Positions 8,796-16,201 of a stretch of 57,510 nt of DNA are shown in pieces (the stretch's first letter is position 1; each line of letters opens with the position of its first letter). A model generated the notes under the pieces. That model made no database searches. It had not been told where the DNA came from and was given only the letters and a program-made list of their open reading frames with translations. The stretch is from assembly GCA_934394435.1 (NCBI GenBank), contig CAKRRN010000011.1, forward strand, positions 1-57,510. The letters run 5' to 3'. Position numbers and translations under genes: made by a program. Source of the DNA: an uncultured Bacteroidaceae bacterium (GTDB taxonomy: Bacteria > Bacteroidota > Bacteroidia > Bacteroidales > Bacteroidaceae).

Positions 8796-9557
8796 ATGAA
8801 GAAAACAAAGTTTATGGCTCTGCTTCTCATGGCAGGTCTCACCTTTACGGCATGTGATGATGACGATGATTTCAAAGTCTCAGGAGAGGAGCAGGAGAAA
8901 ACCGTTACTGTTGACTTCGAGAGCAGCTACTTCTCTGCTTTCATCGACACTCCCCAGTATGGTGGATCACTTCTCTATGGCGAAATGGCAAAAAACTATC
9001 GCTGGACAGATCCCACAACACAGCTCACAGGTGGTATGACAAACAAGTGGGGTGGTTCGTATGGATTTGCTGAGGGTGGTGTTGCCATCAGTAACTATCT
9101 GGACGATACTCTGGACTCTATTCATTCATTTACAGATCAGCTGGCTGTACCTGTGACCAATGGTTCTAAAAACTTTGCTGTGGTTTTCGATGAGGCTACG
9201 CTGCTTTTTGCTGATAGTGTGGCTCGCAAGGTTAAATCCATGGATGTGATAGGTACCACTTATATGCTGAGTGTGGCAAAGAATGGTGATGGCAATGACT
9301 ACGCACGTGCTCTGACTCGTTCTACTGACTATCTCACAGTAACCGTTACAGGTTACAAGGGTGCAGAGGAGGTTGGCACCGTACCTGTAACTCTTTGTGC
9401 CGCTGGTGGCTATATGGCTGATTGGTATACGCTGGATCTCTCTTCTCTGGGTGAGGTGACCAGTTTGAAGTTCACCATGGATGGCAGTGATAAGGACGAG
9501 TATGGACTGAAGACTCCAGCATACTTCGCACTTGACAATATCGTTATCAAGAAGTAA
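8796..9557 (+). CDS. DUF4465 family surface lipoprotein
   Basis: The 253-residue protein has a lipoprotein signal (LTFTAC, Cys20) followed at once by DDDDD, an acidic stretch of the type reported to send Bacteroidetes lipoproteins to the cell surface. The rest is beta-rich with a WGGSYGFAEGG segment, a YADWYTLDL-like segment and a closing PAYFALDNIVI, typical of DUF4465. Members are often found near metal or cobalamin uptake genes (family knowledge), which fits the FecB/FecD/ABC genes downstream. I see no cobalamin riboswitch in the leader. Biochemical function is unknown. Confidence 0.8.
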   Translation: MKKTKFMALLLMAGLTFTACDDDDDFKVSGEEQEKTVTVDFESSYFSAFIDTPQYGGSLLYGEMAKNYRWTDPTTQLTGGMTNKWGGSYGFAEGGVAISNYLDDTLDSIHSFTDQLAVPVTNGSKNFAVVFDEATLLFADSVARKVKSMDVIGTTYMLSVAKNGDGNDYARALTRSTDYLTVTVTGYKGAEEVGTVPVTLCAAGGYMADWYTLDLSSLGEVTSLKFTMDGSDKDEYGLKTPAYFALDNIVIKK

Positions 9558-9592
9558 TTCTGCTCGGGGATATCTAAGCTTGGAAAAAAAGG

Positions 9593-9646
9593 AAAGAGAA
9601 ATGTGTCACTTTCAGTTGCGACACAATTCTCTTTTCTCTTTTTTTG
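9593..9646 (+). terminator. Terminator of the DUF4465 gene
   Basis: Arms at 9593-9607 and 9620-9634 pair over about 14 of 15 positions and are followed by a T-run. It separates the DUF4465 gene from the HMP-kinase operon. Confidence 0.8.
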
Positions 9647-9701
9647 TGTGTATGTGTGTGATGTCACATACCAGCAATTCTTGCCATGTGAATGATTGCT
9701 C

Positions 9702-9732
9702 TTGGAGGGATGAATAGAAAAACGTACCTTTG
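9702..9732 (+). promoter_or_regulatory. Promoter of the HMP-kinase/ABC transporter operon
   Basis: TTG at 9702-9704, a 20-nt spacer and TACCTTTG at 9725-9732 fit the Bacteroidetes consensus. The start codon at 9744 lies only about 5 nt after the expected transcription start, so the message may be almost leaderless. Confidence 0.65.
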
Positions 9733-9743
9733 CGGATGATATT

Positions 9744-10538
9744 ATGATTCAGAAAGAAAAAACAGGAAAAGTATTCCTTATTGCCGGTACTGAACCGTTG
9801 GGAAGTGCTGGCGTGCAGGCAGACATAAAGGCAATTACGCGTTGCGGAGGATGGGCTGCGGCTGCTCTGACTGCAGTGGTAGACGAGGACGTGAACCGCA
9901 TAAAGGGAGTCTATCCCTTGGATGCTGATTTGGTGGTGTCTCAGGTGGAGTCGTTCCTCAGTACGGTGGGAGCAGACTGTATCAAGACAGGCGTGTTGCC
10001 CTCTGCAGATATTATTCGTGGTGTGGCAGGCGTACTTCTGCAATACAGAAAGCAACCGATACTGATAGACCCCGTCTTGGTTAATTATGCAGGTTGCCAG
10101 CTCATTAGCGATGAGTGTATTGCACTTTATCGTGAACGGCTGTTCCCGTTAGCCACTCTCATCACTCCCAATCGTCACGAGGCAGAATTCCTGCTGGGGC
10201 GTCCTTTGGCAGACATTCATGCGGATTTGCGTGAATTGGCGCACTGGGGATGCTCAGTGCTGGTGAAGAGTGTGGAACGCGAAGATTATTTGGTCGATTA
10301 CTTGTATGATGTTTCTAATGATACTGTCACCTCGTATCCAAAGCGAAAGCTTCATCTGACAGATCGAAATGGAACGGGAGATACATTGTCAAGTGCTGCT
10401 GCCACCTATTTGGCTCTGGGCGAGAATTTGCAGGTAGCTGTGCGCAAGGCAGAGGAGTATATGCACGACTTCCTTGCTTCGCCTAGATATGTTATTAGCA
10501 ATGGTTTGGGAATGGGAAAAACAAATGGAGAAGAATAG
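9744..10538 (+). CDS. ThiD-like hydroxymethylpyrimidine (phosphate) kinase
   Basis: A 264-residue ribokinase-fold enzyme. It has the substrate-binding N terminus (GTEPLGSAGVQADIKAI, about 15-31), the ILIDPVLVNYAG region and the C-terminal anion hole (DRNGTGDT, about 208-215) of the ThiD/PdxK group. ThiD phosphorylates hydroxymethylpyrimidine for thiamine synthesis. The usual GxDPxGGAG start is changed to GTEPLGSAG, so substrate preference may differ; a pyridoxal kinase role is possible. The 3' end overlaps the FecB-like gene by 14 nt. This places a vitamin-type kinase at the head of an ABC importer operon. Confidence 0.8.
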   Translation: MIQKEKTGKVFLIAGTEPLGSAGVQADIKAITRCGGWAAAALTAVVDEDVNRIKGVYPLDADLVVSQVESFLSTVGADCIKTGVLPSADIIRGVAGVLLQYRKQPILIDPVLVNYAGCQLISDECIALYRERLFPLATLITPNRHEAEFLLGRPLADIHADLRELAHWGCSVLVKSVEREDYLVDYLYDVSNDTVTSYPKRKLHLTDRNGTGDTLSSAAATYLALGENLQVAVRKAEEYMHDFLASPRYVISNGLGMGKTNGEE

Positions 10539-11658
10539 AATGTTTGCGCACGTACGACATTATGTATATGTGCTAATCGCATTTTCCCTGATGGGGGCAG
10601 GATGGCTGTCTTTGTCATGCGTCAATAGTCGGACAAACGAAGCTTCTGCGGGGGGAGACACTCTACGAATGGCTTATGCCAAGAATATAGAGATAATAGA
10701 GTATGAGGATCATACAGATGTTACCATGAGGAATCCTTGGGACACGACTCGTATCCTTGCTCATTATATTCTGACCGCAGACAGCATGGTGAAGGGGGCT
10801 GATGTGGTGCATGTTCCCTTGAAGTGTGCCGCAGTATTTACTTCTGTTCACTGTGCGCTGTTTCAAGAGTTGGGCGTAAAGGATGCCGTACGTGGTGTAT
10901 GTGACCTTCAGTATATGCCTATTGCCTATGTGCACGATGGCGTGGCAGACGGACATATCTGCGATTTGGGCAATAGCATGGAGCCAAATGTAGAGCGTCT
11001 TATTGATTTAATGCCTGATGCCGTATTGCGTAGTCCGTTTGAGCAGAGTGGTGGCTATGGTAAGATAGGACGCTTGAACATTCCCGTGATAGAATGTGCT
11101 GACTATATGGAGGTCGGGCCTTTGGCTCGTGCAGAGTGGATTCGTTTTTATGGACGTTTGGTCGGTAGGGCAGCGTGTGCTGACAGTATCTTTAAAAACG
11201 TGGAGCAGAGATATCTATCGTTGAAGTCCTTGTCTGATAAGAATTCTTCCAAGCCCAAACTGGTCTGTGAGGCTCCTTATAATGGTCAGTGGTATCTGCC
11301 AGCAGGAAGGAGCACTATGGGGCAGATGTATGCAGATGCAGGTGCTGATTATTTGTTCTCTGATATAAAAGGTACAGGCAGCAGTGCCATGAGTATAGAG
11401 CATGTCTTGGAGCGTGCACTGACAGCAGACGTGTGGCTTGTGAAGACTTATGGACTGATGAATCGTGAACAGTTGATACATGACACTCCCTTGCTGAAAG
11501 GCATAAAGGCCAGACTCTGGACCTGTGACCCTTCTTCTACAGGCTTCTATGAGGAGACTCCTTTTCATCCAGAGTTGCTTCTGGAGGACCTGGTTTCTAT
11601 CTTACACCCTGAGCAGAGTGTAACTCCTAGTAAAAGATATTTCCATCAGATTCCATGA
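10525..11658 (+). CDS. FecB/BtuF-type ABC transporter substrate-binding protein
   Basis: A periplasmic-binding protein of the iron-siderophore/cobalamin class, about 377 residues from the chosen ATG. I prefer this start, within the end of the kinase gene, over the longer frame from 10474; an ATG at 10540 is also possible. The N terminus is hydrophobic and ends near LSLSC, a loose lipobox. Two lobes joined by a long helix are suggested by the RNPWDT start, the PDAVLRSPFEQSGGYG loop and the later ADVWLVKTYG strand. Its stop overlaps the permease start by 4 nt. The ligand could be a siderophore, heme or a corrinoid. Confidence 0.88.
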   Translation: MEKNRMFAHVRHYVYVLIAFSLMGAGWLSLSCVNSRTNEASAGGDTLRMAYAKNIEIIEYEDHTDVTMRNPWDTTRILAHYILTADSMVKGADVVHVPLKCAAVFTSVHCALFQELGVKDAVRGVCDLQYMPIAYVHDGVADGHICDLGNSMEPNVERLIDLMPDAVLRSPFEQSGGYGKIGRLNIPVIECADYMEVGPLARAEWIRFYGRLVGRAACADSIFKNVEQRYLSLKSLSDKNSSKPKLVCEAPYNGQWYLPAGRSTMGQMYADAGADYLFSDIKGTGSSAMSIEHVLERALTADVWLVKTYGLMNREQLIHDTPLLKGIKARLWTCDPSSTGFYEETPFHPELLLEDLVSILHPEQSVTPSKRYFHQIP

Positions 11659-12671
11659 AACACGGTCTAACCATATTATTCTTGCTCATCCTTACGTTGC
11701 TGCTCTTCATTGCCAATATCTGGTATGGCTCACTCAGCATGCCTTCTTCTGCGGTATGGAGAATCCTGAATGGGCATGAGGTAGACGGACATCATGCCTG
11801 GACTTATATAATATGGGAGAGTCGTGTGCCTCAGGCAGTGACAGCCCTGCTGTGCGGAGCAGCTCTGAGTGCCAGTGGTCTTATGTTACAAACGATATTT
11901 CGTAACCCTTTGGCAGGACCCTCTATCTTGGGAATTGATGCAGGTGCCAACTTGGGCGTGGCTGTTGTGATGCTCGCTTTGGGTGGTACGGTCGTGTTGG
12001 GTGATCTTACTATTGGAGGTTATCTGCTTGTTATCCTGTCTGCTATGATAGGCGCATTGCTTGTCATGGGGCTGTTGATGATGCTTGCCCAGTTGCTCCA
12101 TAGCAGTGTGATGCTACTTGTCACGGGTGTGATTATCAGTTACGTTACGGGTAGCATTATCCAGTTGCTCAGTTATCTGGGAACAGAAGAGGGGGTGCAT
12201 AATTTTGTTATATGGGGGATGGGTAATTTCAGTAGCGTGTCTCAAGACAGGTTGCCCGTTTATTGCTCACTCATTCTCTGCGGGTTGCTTGCTTCGGCAT
12301 CGTTGGTAAAACCTCTGGATGCTTTGCTGTTGGGTGATTATTATGCTCAAAACCTGGGTGTGAATGTGAAGCATGTACGTCAGAGACTACTCTTAGCAAC
12401 AGGTTTGCTCACAGCCACCACCACTGCATTCTGTGGACCCATCTCGTTTCTGGGACTGGCTGTTCCTCATGTGGCACGTATGCTTTTGGGTACGAGTAGC
12501 CATCGTGTTCTTTTACCTTCGACAATGTTGGTAGGTGCCATTCTTACGTTGGGGTGCAACCTCTTGTGTACGATGCCCTCTGGAGGGAGAATCATTCCCG
12601 TGAATGTCATCACTCCTTTGGTGGGAACTCCTGTCATCCTATATGTGATATTGCGTAGGAACAAAGCATAG
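11655..12671 (+). CDS. FecCD-family ABC transporter permease
   Basis: This 338-residue integral membrane protein shows about nine to ten hydrophobic helices and the FecCD landmarks: ESRVPQAVTALLCGAALSASG near the N terminus, RNPLAGPSILGIDAGA, and GPISFLGLAVPHVAR near the C terminus, the segment that contacts the ATPase. It overlaps the binding-protein gene by 4 nt. Its ATPase partner is not next but after the GH20 gene, at 14399. Confidence 0.93.
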   Translation: MKHGLTILFLLILTLLLFIANIWYGSLSMPSSAVWRILNGHEVDGHHAWTYIIWESRVPQAVTALLCGAALSASGLMLQTIFRNPLAGPSILGIDAGANLGVAVVMLALGGTVVLGDLTIGGYLLVILSAMIGALLVMGLLMMLAQLLHSSVMLLVTGVIISYVTGSIIQLLSYLGTEEGVHNFVIWGMGNFSSVSQDRLPVYCSLILCGLLASASLVKPLDALLLGDYYAQNLGVNVKHVRQRLLLATGLLTATTTAFCGPISFLGLAVPHVARMLLGTSSHRVLLPSTMLVGAILTLGCNLLCTMPSGGRIIPVNVITPLVGTPVILYVILRRNKA

Positions 12672-12743
12672 GTCATTTGCTCAGAATTATCATAATGACA
12701 GAATATTACTCTAAAAACTCATTTAATTAAAAAATAGAACAAG

Positions 12744-14345
12744 ATGAAAAGGAACATTCTCTTATTGCTTTCTGCAATGTATGGAATATCCGCTATGGCT
12801 CAAGTGAATTTTCAGACTATTCCTATGCCTCAGCAGATTGATGTTGACCCCAGTGGCAAGGAAGTATTGCTCATCAAGGGACAACAGGTAACTTATCCTA
12901 AGGGTAATGAAAAAATGCAGCGTAACGCACAACTTGCTGCGGAGTACTTGTCGCTCAAAGCTCAAGAAGCTGGTAAGAAATCTGAGGGCGGAATCCTGCT
13001 GAGCCTTGGACTCAAGAGCGCAAATCCTGATGCGTACAAAATTACGGTAGGCAAGAAGGGGATTAACATACAGGGAGCCAGTGAGAGTGGAGTCTTCTAT
13101 GGACTACAAACCTTGCGCAAGAGTGTGTCTGAAGTACAGGGCGATACCATACGTTTGCCCTATGCAACAGTAAGTGGTGAGCCACGTTTCCAGTATCGTG
13201 GAACAGAATTAGACTGTGCTCGACATTTCTTTCCCGTGTCATTTATCAAGAAGTTTATTGATATTCTGGCTTTGCATGGGGTTAACAGGTTTCACTGGCA
13301 TCTGACAGATGACCAAGGGTGGCGCTTTGAGGTGAAGAGCATGCCAGAATTGGCTACCAAAGCAAGCGTACGTCCATTTACGGTTATTGGCAAGAATATC
13401 GGATTGAATAGTCCTGATAATGGTATCTTCGATGATACACCAGAAACAGGATACTATACGCAGGAGGAAATGAAGGAGATTGTGCGCTATGCGGCAGACC
13501 GTTTCATTACGGTAATTCCTGAGATAGATTTGCCTGGACACATGGTGGCTGCGCTGAGTGTATATCCTGAACTTGGTTGCACGGGTGGTCCCTATAAGGT
13601 ATGGAGCCAGTGGGGTATATCTCAGGATGTGCTCTGTGCTGGAAATCCCAAGACAATAGAGTTTCTGCATAAGGTGCTGGACGAGGTGTGTGAGGTGTTT
13701 CCAAGCAAACTTATTCATATAGGTGGCGATGAGAGTCCGCGCAACCGATGGAAGGCATGCCAGAAGTGTCAGAGTAAGATGAAGGAATTGGGACTGAAGG
13801 AGGAAGCTCAGTTGCAGACCTATATAAATAAGGATATAGAAGCTTATCTGGCTAAAAAAGGACGTGAGATTATTGGATGGGACGAAACTCTTGAGGGAGG
13901 TCTTAGTGAGAAGGCGAGTGTGATGAGTTGGCGAGGATACCAAGGGGGCATAGAAGCAGCGCGTCAGCATCATCATGTTGTGATGACTCCAAGTAGCCAT
14001 TGCTATATTGACCATTATCAACTGAAAGATCATGATCGCCAGCCTTTGGCTATAGGTGGTTATTTACCTTTGAGTAAGATGTACAGTATGGAACCTGTTC
14101 CTGCAGAATTGACGGAGGAAGAGGCTAAATACATTATGGGCGTACAGTGTAATCTATGGACTGAATATGTTCTTAGCCCTGATCATGTCATGTATATGCT
14201 ACTGCCCAGACTCGCAGCTATGAGTGAAGTCCAGTGGTTACAACCAGAGGCTAAGAATTATGAGGACTTCAGTCAAAAGCGACTACCTGTGTTACAGAAT
14301 CTTTATCGTCGTTTGGGCTATAAGTTCTGTTCTACGTTTGAATAA
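12744..14345 (+). CDS. Exported GH20 beta-N-acetylhexosaminidase
   Basis: The 533-residue enzyme has a signal peptide (about 1-19, ending AMAQ), a small N-terminal GH20b-like domain (about 20-145) and the GH20 barrel from about 150. HWHLTDDQGWR and IGGDESP are the family signatures; Asp329-Glu330 are the expected catalytic pair for substrate-assisted hydrolysis of terminal GlcNAc or GalNAc. It should act in the periplasm. The gene lies between the permease and ATPase genes of an ABC importer with 72- and 53-nt gaps and no strong terminator, so it is probably co-transcribed with them. That placement is unusual. Confidence 0.93.
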   Translation: MKRNILLLLSAMYGISAMAQVNFQTIPMPQQIDVDPSGKEVLLIKGQQVTYPKGNEKMQRNAQLAAEYLSLKAQEAGKKSEGGILLSLGLKSANPDAYKITVGKKGINIQGASESGVFYGLQTLRKSVSEVQGDTIRLPYATVSGEPRFQYRGTELDCARHFFPVSFIKKFIDILALHGVNRFHWHLTDDQGWRFEVKSMPELATKASVRPFTVIGKNIGLNSPDNGIFDDTPETGYYTQEEMKEIVRYAADRFITVIPEIDLPGHMVAALSVYPELGCTGGPYKVWSQWGISQDVLCAGNPKTIEFLHKVLDEVCEVFPSKLIHIGGDESPRNRWKACQKCQSKMKELGLKEEAQLQTYINKDIEAYLAKKGREIIGWDETLEGGLSEKASVMSWRGYQGGIEAARQHHHVVMTPSSHCYIDHYQLKDHDRQPLAIGGYLPLSKMYSMEPVPAELTEEEAKYIMGVQCNLWTEYVLSPDHVMYMLLPRLAAMSEVQWLQPEAKNYEDFSQKRLPVLQNLYRRLGYKFCSTFE

Positions 14346-14398
14346 TTCAATCATAAGTTGTCTGCCTTAAACTTAATCTCTTTATTCTGAAAAGAAAG

Positions 14399-15196
14399 AT
14401 GATTAAGATTGCTAAAAAGGGTAATGGTATGAGGATAAAGTTAGAGGATGTGTCTACGGGCTACGGACACCATGTCGTTGCACAAGGATTGAATGCTGTC
14501 CTGGAGCAAGGTGAACTGGTGAGTCTGCTTGGTACGAACGGTGCAGGAAAGAGCACTCTGCTACGTACCATCGGTGGATTCCAACCCATGCTCGGAGGAC
14601 GCATCCTCATGGGTGATACGTCTTTGTCAGATCTTACGCAGGCAGAGATGAGCCGTATGGTGAGCGTGGTTCTGACAGAACGTATCGAGATACAGGGGTT
14701 GAGCGTACACGATCTAGTTGCTATGGGGAGAGCTCCTTACACTGGATTTTGGGGTAACCTGAAATTGGAGGATGAAAGCATTGTGAATGATGCCATTCGA
14801 CAGGCAGGAATAACGGACTTGGCAAGCAGAATGGTATGCTCGTTAAGTGATGGCGAACGACAAAAGGCTGTTCTTGCTAAATCGTTGGCACAGCAGACCC
14901 CCGTTATTCTACTGGACGAGCCGACAGCATTCTTAGACTATCCATCTAAAATCGAAACTATGCGCCTGCTGAAATATCTGGCTCATAGCATGAAAAAAAT
15001 CATATTGCTAAGCACTCACGATGTGGAGTTGGCATTACAGCTGAGCGACAAATTATGGCTTATGGACACTCACGGGCTCTGTATGGGTAGTCCCCGTCTG
15101 TTAGCAGACAATGGTACAATAGCCCGTTTCTTTCAGTGTGCAGGTACAGAGTTCTGCCCCGAAACACTTACGTTTGTCCTCAATGGCGATTCGTGA
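14399..15196 (+). CDS. ABC transporter ATP-binding protein (FecE/BtuD type)
   Basis: A 265-residue ATPase with Walker A GTNGAGKST (about 50-58), a signature SLSDGERQKA in place of LSGGQ, Walker B VILLDEPT and the H-loop STHD. It should energise the FecCD permease encoded at 11655-12671. Translation could also start at the internal ATG at 14429 (MRIKLEDV), which gives the usual N terminus of the family. It is the last gene of the operon and converges on the radical SAM gene. Confidence 0.92.
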   Translation: MIKIAKKGNGMRIKLEDVSTGYGHHVVAQGLNAVLEQGELVSLLGTNGAGKSTLLRTIGGFQPMLGGRILMGDTSLSDLTQAEMSRMVSVVLTERIEIQGLSVHDLVAMGRAPYTGFWGNLKLEDESIVNDAIRQAGITDLASRMVCSLSDGERQKAVLAKSLAQQTPVILLDEPTAFLDYPSKIETMRLLKYLAHSMKKIILLSTHDVELALQLSDKLWLMDTHGLCMGSPRLLADNGTIARFFQCAGTEFCPETLTFVLNGDS

Positions 15197-15210
15197 TTTT
15201 GGCTGATAGC

Positions 15211-16095
15211 CTAACCTTTAGCCTCTTTCTCCTTTTTTCGAACTAGAGCAGCAAACTCATGGTTCTTCAGTCCCCATTTGGGGGCAATCACAAATTCAGG
15301 TGGGCTTTGGCTCACAAATCTTTCCAATATGATTGAACTGGGCAAATGGCTGATGTATTCCAATACCAAATCTACGTATTCCTCAGCCGTGGGCACAGCC
15401 CATGGTGATGCTTGATATTGCCGTGCCAGTTCTGTTCCACGAATTATCTGCAACTGGTGTAGCTTGAGTGTGGTAATCGGTAGAGTTGCCAATATGTCAG
15501 CCTGCCGCATCAGTTCGCAACGCTCTTCCCATGGGAAACCAATAATCATGTGTACCCCTACGGGAATGCCTCGGGCTGCAGTTTGTCGGATTGCATTTTC
15601 AGCCTGGGCAAAGGTATGTCCACGATTCACTCTGATAAGTGTCTCCTCGTTGGCACTCTCCACACCATATTCTACCAGTACAAATGTCCGATGGCTCAGT
15701 TCTTCCAGATAATCAAGAACGGATTCTGACACACAATCAGGTCGTGTCCCAATCACGATGCCCACGACATCAGACACGCTCAGTGCTTCTTCGTATAAGG
15801 AACGCAGTCGGTCTATGGAGCCGTATGTGTTGGTGAAGGACTGAAAGTAAGCCAGATATTTCAGTGTGGGATACTTACGTCCGAAAAACCTTTTCCCCTC
15901 TTCCAGTTGCTCTGTGACGGAGCCTCCATTACGACAATAAGAGGGATTGAAAGTGCGATTGTCACAGAAGGTGCAACCGCCTGTGCCTATCGCTCCGTCT
16001 CTGTTGGGGCAGGTGAATCCCGCATCCACTGAAATCTTCTGGGCCTTGCAGCCCAGTTTGGCCTGCAACCATGTTCCAAACTCTATATGTTCCAT
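15211..16095 (-). CDS. TIGR01212/YhcC-family radical SAM protein
   Basis: A 294-residue radical SAM protein. Cys29, Cys41 and Cys44 (TCPNRDG then GGCTFC) form the widely spaced iron-sulfur motif typical of the YhcC/TIGR01212 family, as do the VEYGVESANEETL and GIPVGVHMIIGFPWE segments. The family resembles the Elp3 radical SAM domain and probably modifies RNA, but its substrate is not settled. It is monocistronic, convergent with the ABC ATPase and divergent from the dipeptidyl peptidase. Confidence 0.9.
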   Translation of the reverse strand: MEHIEFGTWLQAKLGCKAQKISVDAGFTCPNRDGAIGTGGCTFCDNRTFNPSYCRNGGSVTEQLEEGKRFFGRKYPTLKYLAYFQSFTNTYGSIDRLRSLYEEALSVSDVVGIVIGTRPDCVSESVLDYLEELSHRTFVLVEYGVESANEETLIRVNRGHTFAQAENAIRQTAARGIPVGVHMIIGFPWEERCELMRQADILATLPITTLKLHQLQIIRGTELARQYQASPWAVPTAEEYVDLVLEYISHLPSSIILERFVSQSPPEFVIAPKWGLKNHEFAALVRKKEKEAKG

Positions 16096-16160
16096 GGGAC
16101 AAAAATACGTAAAAAAAGAGAAACGCGAAGCCTATGGGTGTGGCTTTTACTGATTTGTTG

Positions 16161-16168
16161 TACCTTTG
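16161..16168 (+). promoter_or_regulatory. -7 box of the dipeptidyl peptidase gene
   Basis: TACCTTTG fits TAnnTTTG. Transcription would start near 16174, which rules out the TTG start at 16166 and supports the ATG at 16202. The -33 element is weak. Confidence 0.55.
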
Positions 16169-16201
16169 TCCTTGAAGAATGAAATAAAATCAAAGACAGA
16201 C

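Noticed and set aside
16166..16201. TTG start giving 12 extra residues on the dipeptidyl peptidase
   Set aside because: It overlaps the -7 promoter box and would place polar residues before a clear signal peptide.
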